From assembly GCF_026914185.1 (NCBI RefSeq), contig NC_070575.1, positions 682,001 to 746,000 of the forward strand: a stretch of DNA of 64,000 nucleotides, written 5' to 3'. Below are positions 22,476 to 32,500 of the stretch, piece after piece (positions within the stretch are counted from its first letter, which is position 1; every line of letters starts with the position of its first letter). The position numbers were made by a program, and so were the translations under genes. Under the pieces are notes generated by a model. It searched no databases. It had not been told where the DNA came from and worked only from the letters and a program-made list of their open reading frames with translations. The DNA is from Puccinia triticina (Eukaryota; Basidiomycota; Pucciniomycetes; Pucciniales; Pucciniaceae).

Positions 22476-23723
22476 AACAATAACTACTTTTGATAACATG
22501 TGAGACTGAGTGGGGGCTGGGAGTAAGCAGAAGAGGTTTTTATTGGAGATCAGTCTTTTTTTGGGTTTTATGTTTATTGTACGTAGATAGCAGACTGAGT
22601 GGGGGCTTTGATTAAATGAAACAATAAAAAGAAAATATCATATCATTGAGTCTCTTTGACTCTGGCTTGTTTCTCTTGTTTGTAACTGGAGATGATTTCT
22701 TGCACGGCCAGGAATGGGCCATCAGGCTGAACTCCTTGTTGGATCCACTGGTGTGAACTTACACATCTTTTGATCGTTTGAGCAGCTAAGCCACCCCAGT
22801 CCGGACCACAAACATCTGTGGCCGCTGAAAAGCACCTCTCAACACTTGCCAAGGTGGCACACGTGGTGAGATAGTCTCTAGCTAGTAATGATAAGACCGG
22901 GAATTCATGGCCATGGTCCTGCAAGAATATTCTGTCAGTATCTAGCTGCATTCAACATGAGCTTGCCAAGTATCTAGATTGATACTGACCTTCCACCACT
23001 TTGAACAGTTTGCTGCTTGCTAGACGCCAAACTTATGCTTACCCGTCAGGTAAGTTGTTAATTCATTGGAGGTAGGATCAACGGCCTCAGGGAATAAGTC
23101 AATGTCCTTGGAATCGTCTTTCTGTGTTTCTCTTGATTTATTGATTGGTGATTGTTCTGTTGCTGCCTGGGCTTGGAGTTCTATTTTCTTCTCGTTGTAT
23201 TTGCCTTGAAGAAGTATTTGAGTATAGTCAAAGTGGGCAGGATACCACTGTTGGATTAGCAGGGGTTGAGGACAGTTGCAAGCAGGATGGCATCACATTT
23301 CAATGCCTCGCCAACATACCCCTTTGTCTTGTCAAGCATCACTTTTATCATTTTTTGGAGTTTGGGTTTGGTAGTCAGTGTCGCTTTTTTTTCTAAGTGG
23401 TCCTTCATATATTTGTATTGAGCTAGAACCATTGATCCCAATGGTAGATTGCCCTCCATCTTCTTAGTGAGGAAGTAAAATTCCTGTATAAAAACCAATA
23501 CAAGAGCATTCAGATGTTGATGCAATGGGAATGGCTTACCCCAAGTATGTAATTGACTTTCTTGATGATATCCCAGTCGCCTCAAAGGATTTCCTGCTTG
23601 TTGAAGTAATTTTTACCTCCCTTGCGCTGTGGTGGCCCATTTGGTTGACCGCTAGTCAGAAGCATTCTTGCCGCTGCTGCCAGCAAGATCAGCAAGTATC
23701 AGATTCATTCTCACCCTTCAAGA

Positions 23724-23900
23724 TTTTCAAGATTCAAGACTTCACGCCTCAAGACCCAAGATCCTCACTCATTCCTCAAGATCCTCAAAGTTTCATCTTC
23801 AAGACCCTCAAGACGTCATCAAGATCCTCAAGGCTTCAAGAATTCACTCCCCAAGACCTCTCAATCTCAAGATTTCCCTCATTCCCTCTCATCCTCAAAC
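23724..23900. repeat. TCAAGA/CAAGATCCTC-rich tract
   Basis: Irregular tandem repetition of CAAGA, TCAAGATCCTCA and similar words inside the hAT gene, part of an insertion of roughly 0.8 kb (about 23,700-24,460) that separates two conserved hAT segments. Confidence 0.6.
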
Positions 23901-24061
23901 TCCTCTCTCTTCAAGATCCTTTCCTCCCCCCCCCCTTCTTTCTTCTTTTTCCTGGTTGTTGTTCTTTGTTTCCTTTCTCAGTTTTATTTTCTCCTGTCCT
24001 CCCCTGTTTGTTTGTTTATTTCTCCCCTTGCGCGCATTGGTAGGTTTCAGAGTGGAGGGTT

Positions 24062-24101
24062 GGTTTTGTTTTGTGTTTTGTTTTGTTTTGTTTTGTTTTG
24101 T
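24062..24101. repeat. TTTTG microsatellite
   Basis: About seven near-perfect GTTTT units, within the sequence interrupting the hAT gene. Confidence 0.85.
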
Positions 24102-26699
24102 CTTTGCGGGCATCATGATAGGTCCGCTAGATGTCACAAACCCCAGACTCTGAGTTCAGCTCAAACTCAGAGGATGGGGTGGCATGAACTCTGTACTGAT
24201 CCAAGTCAGAAATTCGTCAAACCTTATTGATCCTAATCCTTCCTCATCTTCCCTGAGCTTCCCTTGATCCCTTTTCCTGATCACTTTGCCGGCAGTATCC
24301 ACGGCCCTCTTCTCAAACACCTCAACCGCCGACGCGCGCTCAACGCCGTCGTAAAATACCCTTTTACCTCTTTGCTTACACGATCCTCATCACTTTTCCG
24401 GACCACCCACGAGGGCAGCCTCAACAGCACGCATCCCCTCGACGCTCTGCCTACCACCTGGCACGGTAGGAGTTCCACAGCGCTCATGTTGGTCTCGCTC
24501 ATTCTCAATGAGTTTATTTATCACATTTTGAGCATGATAGCCTCGTTCCCTACTCTCAAACTTGATGTGCCAGCGTATCCTGTATCCTGCAATGAGACCA
24601 GGGCCAGAGTACTTGAGTCTTTTGGCCCATGTATCAAATTTGGAATGCTTAGCAGCAGAGGACGTAATTTTTTGAATGATAAAGTCGACCTTGAGCAAAT
24701 AAAAAGTTAGTCAGTTTATCTACACAATGACAGGAGGACCGAGGGCAAAGAAAATACCTTTTTCATGGTGGTGGCAATTAAATTTAAATTATCTTTTTTT
24801 TTTTTTTTTTGGAGTCTCATTATCACTATCTTCTGAATCAGAATCCTCTTGTTTGAGCTCAAGCACAAAGTTTTGGTCTAACTGAAATGGATCAGTTGGC
24901 AAAGAGTGATCTTCTGATTCTTCCGCAATGTCCGATAAGCCAGGTACGGATCCAAGAGTTGATTTATTTGACTGAACCCGGTGGTTCTTTGCAACATCAA
25001 TTGCTTTGAGCCCGGCGTTGAGGATAAGAGCTAGTTTGTGACAGAAACATTGAATGTGATTATTGGCAAGATCAGCATTAAATTTAGTTTTGTCCTCTAT
25101 CAAGCGGTTGACTTCAACCGCCATGGTGATGTTATTTGAACCCAAATCAGTAGTTTGAGCTATGATGTATTTAATTCAAACAAAAACTGATTAGAAAGCG
25201 ACAAAAGAGTTTATCACAAATAAAGTATGAAAACTACTTATCTTTTGGTGCAAATGTGACTTGATTAGTATATTGGCCATTGGGATTGCTAACTATTTAC
25301 CCTTATGCGTCCAAGCAATGTATTTGACGGCCAAATGTCTGATCTTGAAATACCAATGATTGTTGATGTAAGCCACCGATATCCCTAAGAAGGCGCGCCG
25401 ATTCCCCTTAGTAGTCCAGACGTCATGTATGAGCAATAACTTTGAGCTGTTTGACTGCAAATCAGAGCAAGAGATTGAGTATGAAGGTATCATAATTTGT
25501 CTCAACAACAGATAAGAACTGACCTGAAGTTTGGATAAGAGTTTCTCCTGCAGCTGACAGTACAATCGATGGGCCTCAGTTGCGGCCCAGATCCAAGTGT
25601 ATGTCTTGGATGCTTGGCAAAGGTAGTTGAAAGCCACTCTGAGGATCAAGTCTTTGATTTGATTCCAGGGCAAAGGATGTTGCACCAACCAGAGGACAAG
25701 AATTTGGTTGAACGTCCGATTATCGAATTTGCTGCTATGAACCCACTTTTGCAGGAGATTTTTCTTGGGTTCCTTCTCTTTGGCTTGTATCTCCTTTGTG
25801 GTCAAAGGGAGCTTGACCCCAGGAGCAATCGCCTTGGCTCGTTCCAAAAAAGGGGCTCGATGAATATTGCCATCACAATGCTTGACGAGGTTTGCGCGTG
25901 TACCAGCTCCTTTTTGATAAGTATTGTGACACCATTGGCATTTGTAGAGCATGGGCTCAGTCTAGTGCAATATTTAAGAATTTTTTTATCAATATTTGAT
26001 TCTGAGTGAGAAAATGAACCCCAGAGAAGGACTACTTACCTTGCCTTTTGCACACACAGGTGGATGAAAGTAATCATTGATGTCCTGGAATTCAGATTCC
26101 TTTGCTGGTTTTTTCTTCTTTTGAAGGATGAACCTTGAGTTTTCTTCATTGGAATTCTGGGTAAAGTCAATTACCTCTACAGTTTTGGGATCAGTTATTC
26201 CAGGCTGGGAGGTTGAGTTGGAATTGGAATCAGATTTGGATTCAGATTCAGACGCAAGGCCATTGGTTGATTCAGCAATATTTTTCTTTTTCTTTTTGTT
26301 TGTTTTCTTCTTTCTCTTGGGTTGTGCCGCAGTACTAGTCAAAGCTGATGAGGATGGTTGAGATTGCTTTTGTTTAGCTGTGCGCGCTTGAGAGCCCAAC
26401 AGCTTTCGAGAGTCACTGTGTGGTATAACGTAGTTGGGATCAGTCCGGACGGGTGTGGTTATTCTGGTTGACTGGCAAGATGTTGGTCAAGACTGAGAGG
26501 GAGTGACTTGGCCAGGTGGTGGAGAAGCCAATTGCCGTCTTGAAGAACAACCCCAACTCCGACTCGAAGCCATGTTGGTATTGGCGGAGGTTGGATGTTC
26601 CTATTCCAGGTCCGACCGGACCTAGGAACCCGGGAGCTGAATTTCCCTCACCTGAATCTGGTGAGGCTGCGCCGCATGCACCCACCCCCAGTGCTCAAA

Positions 26700-26945
26700 T
26701 GCAAAACGTGCCAATACCGGCAATACTGTATTTGGTATTTATTGGTATTGTCCACAAATTCCAATACACAAAACCCAGATCCAGTGTATTGTATTGGCCA
26801 CTCCAATACCCAAAATAACAAGAGCAAGTATTGGATTGGTTTTCAGATCCAATCCCAATACACAGTATCAGACCAAAAAACAATCTGATATTGATAAATA
26901 CTGATACATACATTGGATCAGTTTCACCCTTGATAGTACCAAGGC
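26700..26945. repeat. CCAATAC-rich repeat, copy B
   Basis: CCAATAC, CAATACA and the complements GTATTGG/TGTATTG recur at least twelve times in about 200 bp in both orientations. The right end (GATCAGTTTCACCCTTGATA) is the complement of sequence near 21,335. From 26,400 to 26,700 and 26,946 to 27,623 I see no supported gene. Confidence 0.6.
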
Positions 26946-27623
26946 AAAATCAGACCTCCCAGAGTCTCACTACACTCCATCATAAGTTTGAACCATGTGT
27001 AATAGAAAAAAATTAACAAAAACTAGCAGATTTTTGGTGTGCACCCAGAAAATCAATATAAAACTAGTTTCTGAGAAACCAACAGGGTATGTGTTTACAA
27101 AGAGGTCAAAAATCATTACCATCAAAACATGAAGAACTTTGGTCAAGATTGAGGATCAAGTAAACCTTATATTGGCCTTGTTTCCAGGATAGGTATGGCA
27201 TACATTATACACATACATTATACAATACAGTGCTGAGCAAACTCCCATGGTGTCGGTTAAGTTCAAGCTCGACAGGAATGTGGACCGGCCGGAATCTCTC
27301 GCGGTCATAGAGACTGTACATACATCTCGTTGACCAGGAGTGATTCCTCCGGAGTCCCAGTCAGAAAGTAGGCCGGGGAACCACTGAACCACGCGATGGG
27401 TTATTTTCTGATGTTTCAGGAATCTTGATTAGGCTGGATTCCATGCACCTTGGGCTCCAAAATCTCTTTTTGGGTTTCAGACATGGTGGGTCAAAGATGT
27501 TGGGCCAGGTTTATACAACATAGCTGAACTCATGGTGAGCAGCGTGAAGGCCGGACCCACCCGATTGTCCTCGATTCCACTTTTTACACAATAATTATCC
27601 GAGGAAGTAGGAACAACTCCATC

Positions 27624-29306
27624 ATGGTTCCGGGACCAAGGCGTAACTATTACGAACGCACTACCTACTCCAGCATTCCCTTCTGGGTGCTCATTTGGCT
27701 AGCTTGCTTATTCGTGCAGAATGTGCAATGTATGTTTCATCCGGAACCTGCAGAGACATGGCTCAGGCTGCCGTCGGCTCAAACGATGCAAGAATTGGAT
27801 TCCCTTCATGATCTCCTCGTTTTCTCCCATAGCCCGTTGCCAGAATCTCATCCCGCTGGTGGAATTGATACGCGTCCGCCGCCTGGATCACATGACCTGA
27901 GCGACATTCTCAACGTTGCCAATATTCCTTGGCCGGAATCTCATCCCGATCCCCGTAGCACTATCACTATTGACAATGTGCATCCGCTGCCTGAATCTGG
28001 TTACCTTCACAACAACAACATCCTCGATTTGGCCAATCGCCCACAGCTGGAATCTCGTCCCATTTTCACGGCCACCGAGACGCATCCGACGCGTGTTCAA
28101 AAAAAGAGGCCAAGCGGCAAAAACCAGATCGGAAATTCAGCAAGAAAAAAGAAGAAAGCCTCAAGCGATGAGACTAGTGATCTTGCTTTTGAAATCATCA
28201 ATTCTGAGTGGTCCATTGAAAACGAAAGACAAGTTGGCACTATTGACAATATGCATCCGCTGCCTGTATCAGGTCGCCTTCCCAACAATAATATTCTCGA
28301 TTTCACCAACACACCACTGCTGGAATTTAGTCCCATTCTCACTTCCACCAATATGCACCCAACGAGTGTTCGAAAACTGAGGCAAAAGCGTCAAAAAAAG
28401 CTCAAACCTTTACCGAGAAAAAATAAGAAACCCTCCAGTGATGACACTGCTCCTGCGTTTGAAATAATCAATTCCATGCGGCCAGTGGAAAGCGAAATAC
28501 GAGTCATCTTTGAAGCAATCCGAAGCTTGAAAAAAGTCAACGGAGACAGATTCATAGGAAGTGAACAGGAAGGCGAATACAAGATGCTTAAGATAGAGGA
28601 AGATCAAGTTTTCAAACGAAACGCAGACGTCTATAATCAAATCAGAAAAGTTAGGTCGCCAGGAACCGCACATATCGATTTTGACAAACAACATAAAGCA
28701 AGAAGGTGGGGTGCCGTGAAACGATTCATGGATGAAGCCAACAGTAGCAATCTAGAATTGTGGTCGCTCTACACTGATCGGGTTGTCCCGCAGTTCGTAC
28801 ATCTTAAAATTCAGCTTCAAGAAAAAATCAGGAAGAATCACTCTGGACCATCGGAACAAAGTTTACTGGACGACTTGGAACACACCCTGAAAATTCTACC
28901 AGTCTATTTGTTCTACGTAGATATAATCAACACACTCATTCCAGCCCAAGTTGCGGGGACCGAAGATGTGGCTACGTTGCAATCGCAAAGGCAAGCAGCT
29001 GGGCGGCATTTTTTTGAGTACCTGCGTGAACTTATTGAGCACCCATACCCGGTAGCAGATACACCTCGAAAAAAGGGCAGATTGCGATTATATACAACAA
29101 ATTTGCATAGAATAAAAGCGATTTCTGGTTTTTATTGGCCCATCTTAACACGATGGATCTATTCCTCAAGAGCTTCACTATCATCTTCACTGCTTCTTCA
29201 TTGCATGGAAGGAGAATTACCTGTCAGTTTCAAGTACTTGATCAATGAAATCTTTAGCTGCTTTGTGGAGCAGCTCAGTGACAAGCCCATGATTACACTT
29301 CATTGA
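27624..29306 (+). CDS. Putative secreted protein with internal repeats and basic NLS-like clusters
   Basis: Intact 560-codon single-exon frame. Residues about 18-37 (SIPFWVLIWLACLFVQNVQC) form a hydrophobic segment after a short basic N-terminus, consistent with a signal peptide. Residues about 112-206 and 207-292 are two diverged copies of one module: TI(D)N(V/M)HPLP.SG.L.NNNILD, then a Thr/Pro stretch ending HPT.V, a Lys/Arg cluster (KKRPSGKNQIGNSARKKKK; KLRQKRQKKLKPLPRKNKK), SSD(E/D)T and FEIINS. The C-terminal half (about 295-560) is non-repetitive and mostly alpha-helical-looking (YLFYVDIINTLIPAQ; YWPILTRWIYSSRASLSSSL). I recognise no family. A signal peptide plus nuclear-localisation-like clusters is typical of candidate rust effectors, but that role is inference. 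The frame lies alone among transposable elements. Confidence 0.7.
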   Translation: MVPGPRRNYYERTTYSSIPFWVLIWLACLFVQNVQCMFHPEPAETWLRLPSAQTMQELDSLHDLLVFSHSPLPESHPAGGIDTRPPPGSHDLSDILNVANIPWPESHPDPRSTITIDNVHPLPESGYLHNNNILDLANRPQLESRPIFTATETHPTRVQKKRPSGKNQIGNSARKKKKASSDETSDLAFEIINSEWSIENERQVGTIDNMHPLPVSGRLPNNNILDFTNTPLLEFSPILTSTNMHPTSVRKLRQKRQKKLKPLPRKNKKPSSDDTAPAFEIINSMRPVESEIRVIFEAIRSLKKVNGDRFIGSEQEGEYKMLKIEEDQVFKRNADVYNQIRKVRSPGTAHIDFDKQHKARRWGAVKRFMDEANSSNLELWSLYTDRVVPQFVHLKIQLQEKIRKNHSGPSEQSLLDDLEHTLKILPVYLFYVDIINTLIPAQVAGTEDVATLQSQRQAAGRHFFEYLRELIEHPYPVADTPRKKGRLRLYTTNLHRIKAISGFYWPILTRWIYSSRASLSSSLLLHCMEGELPVSFKYLINEIFSCFVEQLSDKPMITLH

Positions 29307-29551
29307 AGTTCCCTTTGAAAAACTTTAGACAGATATAATCAAATCTTTGTTTTCTTTCAATTAATTTTATGCTTTAAGAACAATTCACTAGGCCTATCAA
29401 CCTTACTTTTTCCAACATTCAGCCAGACTCTTAGGCAGTAAAAACAAAGAGGGAAAAGACTGTTTGAAAAGTAAGCACAAACACCCAGACAGGATGGCCA
29501 GTAATGTATGGTATGATGATTAGAAGCTGAAGCCACAACTCTATGCAATTA

Positions 29552-29748
29552 AGGTGTTCAAAGTTGAAATCATAAAATTTTCAACACATAAAATCATAAA
29601 ATCATAAAACTTTCAAGTGATGATTTCATATGTACCATTCTAGAAATGTTGCTGTAATTTGAGTGTTTGGGTGGTACATATTTTTTTGAGCTCAGAATTT
29701 TATGATTTTGTGGTGTTATGATTTTATGCAAGTCAACTTTGAACACCC
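29552..29748. mobile_element. MITE with TA duplication
   Basis: Inverted termini AGGTGTTCAAAGTTGA and TCAACTTTGAACACCC (one end mismatch), flanked by TA on both sides (29,550-29,551 and 29,749-29,750). The interior is rich in AATCATAAAAT and its complement, so the element can fold along most of its 197 bp. TA target and short TIRs fit a Tc1/mariner-type MITE. From 29,307 to 29,549 I see no gene. Confidence 0.75.
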
Positions 29749-29849
29749 TAAAACCAAGTGAAGCAAATTAGCAATAGGTAAGACCAATGTTATTTCATGG
29801 GTTGTGTGAATTCTGACATGTGGATCATTCTTCATGCAGATCCATATCT

Positions 29850-30985
29850 GAGTTTTTGCAACAGTGAAAGGCTATGCTGTGCAACAAAAAAGTGCCTGCT
29901 TTAGTGCAGCGCAGCAGGTACCCATACACTTCCATCCCAAAAAGCTGTAGTGCTGCGCTACGGCTACATGTAGCCCACATGCACCACCAGGAAAAAAAAG
30001 TAGTCACTTGATGGCAAGTGACATGACACAGCTTTGTTTTCAGCTCCAACACTGCTCCAATGCTGCTCCTCTCCACCAGCACATCTGGGGCTCACATGAT
30101 AGGTGTCAGGATCAAAGCACTCAATGTGAAAAAACCAGATGATTCTCAGCTTTGGCCCTGGCCCAGCTGATGCTCAGATTTTACCCTGGCTCAGCTGATG
30201 CTCAGTTTTTCCCCTGGCCCAGCTGATGCTCAGCTTTGGAACTGGTCACCTGATGATCATCTTTGGTCCTGGCACAGCTGATGCCCAGCCTTGGCTGTGG
30301 CTCAGCTGATGCTCATCTTTGGCCCTATCCTAGCTGATTTTCAGCTCTGATCCTGTCCAAGCTGATTCCCATCTTTTTCCCTGGCCTGGATCAGCTGATA
30401 CTCAGCAAGCTGAGCATCAGCTGGCCAGCTGGCCCAGGACTGGGCCAAAGCTGAGCATCAGCTGTGACAGGACTAGGAGAAGGCTGAGCAAGGACTGGTA
30501 CAAAGCTGAGCATCAGCTGCGCCAGGACTAGTACAAAACTGAGCATCACCTGGGCAAGGACCTGTCAAAAGGCTTTATTCCAATTCTGATAGTGAGCTGT
30601 GTGAAAAAGCTGAGTATGAGCTGGGCAGAAAAGCTGAGTATGAGCTGGGTACCAAAGCTGAGTATCAGCTGGACAGAACTGAGGATCAGTTGGGCTCATC
30701 AAAAACTGAATAGGACCTCCTTGTTAAATTTTGGAGGTTGAGGAGATGGTTGGGAGGTTGGGGTAGATATTGGATAGATATTGGATAGATAGTGGGTAGC
30801 TGGCTGGAGCTGGTGTAATGTCACTTGTCATCAACTGACTATTTTATTTTCCTGGTGCACCATTTTCCCAGGGCAAAAAGCGCAAAAAGCCATGCTATTG
30901 CTACATGATTGAGCAGTGCAGCCAAAAAAAACACTTCTTTCCTGCTACAAGTGCGCTACATGTACTTTTTGGCCAGAAAAGTGTA
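29850..30985. mobile_element. Kilobase foldback palindrome with CAGCTGATGCTCAG repeats
   Basis: A large imperfect inverted repeat centred near 30,408. The outer arms pair 29,984-30,033 (CACCAGGAAAA ... GTCACTTGATGGCAAGTGAC) with the complement at 30,807-30,868. The inner arms are minisatellites: CAGCTGATGCTCAG with spacer TTTGGCCCTGGC, repeating about every 28 bp to 30,400, then the complement CTGAGCATCAGCTG in the reverse order to about 30,690. The centre reads CAGCTGATACTCAG-CAAG-CTGAGCATCAGCTG. No coding capacity is evident. The precise ends and any target duplication could not be fixed. Confidence 0.75.
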
Positions 30986-31337
30986 TTATACATGTACCCG
31001 TCCAGCATATCCATCCATCCGGCCAGCGGTGGCGTGGACTGAGCCGGCAGCCCTTCCTCACTTCTGAGTCCCTCCCTCACCAATCTGTTATCCACTCCAT
31101 ACTTGAATATGACTGGCAGACACCCTGGAGATGCACCTTCATCCGCCTTCTACCCCTCCAAATACAACCACTACCAGCAATCCAAGCAATCAAACTCAGT
31201 CAACCCGCCAAGAATCCTCCCGCATGTGCAGCACAAGCTCTCTCCCCAGATTTGTACCTACTCAAGGTGATTTTTGGTGAGCCCTTGTTCCTCATTTGCC
31301 AAAGGTCAAGAAAGCTGCCCCAGTCCTAGAGGATGCA

Positions 31338-31887
31338 CACTGCCAGCAAAATTGGCTGGGCTGAGGTTATCCCAGTTAAAATGGGATTGACTCAAACAAG
31401 TCAAACTTGGTTGATCTCAAATGATGAAATGTGAATCCAAGGTACCCCCCTTGGCTTTATATTTCATTGGTTGAGATCAACCTAGGGATGGCACTTTGCA
31501 CCCAGGTACCCGCACAGGTGCGGGTACCTGGACAGATTTTCACGAAAATCAGACACCCGCACCCGCACCTGCGGAGCGGGTACCCAGGTACAAGAGGCAA
31601 GTACCCGCGGCCCGCAGGTACGATTGGGTCCCAAGACCCAATGCATGCATTGAGTCCTGAGATCCAATGATCGGGTCCTGAGACCCAATGATTGGGTTTG
31701 GAGACCCAATGATTGGGTCAGAACAGTCAGGCAGGCGGGTACCCGCCATTTTTCTAGCAAAACTGAACACCTGCACCCGCCAGGCGCAGGTACCCGCAGC
31801 CATCTCTAGATCAACCCATTTTAAATTGGCTGAGTGCATCCCAGTTAAACTAGGATGACTTAAACCCAGCCAAATATGCTGGCAGTG
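31338..31887. mobile_element. CACTG-ended MITE (CACTA-like)
   Basis: Imperfect inverted termini of about 40 bp: CACTGCCAGCAAAATTGGCT at the left, and a right end whose complement begins CACTGCCAGCATATTTGGCT. Internal GGTTGATCTCAA and TTGAGATCAACC form a second hairpin. A younger hAT-type MITE (31,483-31,808) is nested in it. A three-base target duplication is not evident. The preceding 30,986-31,337 has an open frame of unknown significance but no recognisable product. Confidence 0.7.
31483..31808. mobile_element. hAT-type MITE, 8-bp TSD, nested
   Basis: Termini TAGGGATGGC and GCCATCTCTA (one mismatch), flanked by identical GATCAACC at 31,475-31,482 and 31,809-31,816. An 8-bp duplication and the YARNG-type terminus fit the hAT superfamily. 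The interior repeats GGGTACCCGC-type words and GACCCAATGATTGGGTC-type palindromes in both orientations. It lies inside the CACTG-ended MITE. Confidence 0.9.
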
Positions 31888-32305
31888 ATGACAAAGAAAG
31901 CAAACCAGAAATTGTGGTAGAAAAAAAGGCCACCACTAAGAGACCAGGTCAAGCCCTTAATTTAAGCCCCAGGTCTGTTATTGTGTATTATCATGCTGGC
32001 CATTTTGAAAATTGCATGATCTGAATTGTTTTGACACAGGCTGAGTGTGGACTAAGACAGGTTGCTAGCCTCACTGTTAAGAACATATAAACGGTCAATT
32101 TGGATCAGAACTCAGATGACAAACACAATTTGAAATCAAAAGAGAAAAATAAAGATAAGGATGGGTTTGATCCTCCCCGCTTATATTTTGGCTATCCTGT
32201 TGCAGAAGGACGGATCAAAAAATCTTCATATCTCTTGTCAATCAATTGTTATCTATTGTCAATTAATTGCTAATTTGTTTTGGTTTAATTTTCTTACCAT
32301 TACAG

Positions 32306-32500
32306 GATGGAAACTTGACTGTGTATTGCTGCCAGTGGTGCCCAAACAGTTTGAAGGTGTTGGACCATTCAATTTCAAGCTTCAACCTCAAAAATCATTA
32401 CAATGGGGCCAACAACAAAGGATTGATCCAATTGGGGCTTCCTTATTGTGAACCCCCCCCTAATCCGCTTGAAGAAAGAAACCTAGAAAAAATGCACTGA
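32306..32500 (+). pseudogene. BED-type zinc-finger exon, hAT transposase fragment
   Basis: After an acceptor (TTACCATTACAG) the frame reads DGNLTVYCCQWCPNS ... NLKNHYNGANNKG and stops at 32,498-32,500. The C-x2-C pair followed by N-L-K-x-H and a glycine-asparagine turn resembles the BED finger at the start of hAT transposases. No downstream transposase core follows on the plus strand, so it is a remnant. An embedded TTATTGTGAACCCCCCCC at about 32,444 matches a repeat end seen elsewhere. Confidence 0.45.

Larger units (their letters stand above)
22643..26399 (-). pseudogene. hAT-family transposase gene, decayed
   Basis: Minus-strand gene in pieces. N-terminus at 26,399 (MGSQARTAKQKQSQPSSS; basic KRKKKTNKKKKK). 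Next a BED-type zinc finger at 25,952-25,293 (CQWCHNTYQKGAGTRANLVKH) with HDVWTTKGNRRAFLGISVAY. Then 25,145-24,789 (FNADLANNHIQCFCHKLALI with LNAGLKAI), 24,698-24,470 (GPGLIAGYRIRWHIKFESRE, INKLIENERDQHER), 23,630-23,256 (DWDIIKKVNYILG, EFYFLTKKMEGNLPLGSMV) and finally 22,951-22,643, the hAT C-terminal dimerisation domain (FPVLSLLARDYLTTCATLAS followed by VERCFSAA). A stop (IL*GDWD), frame changes and about 0.8 kb of foreign sequence (23.7-24.45 kb) show decay. Terminal inverted repeats were not found with confidence. Confidence 0.8.
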
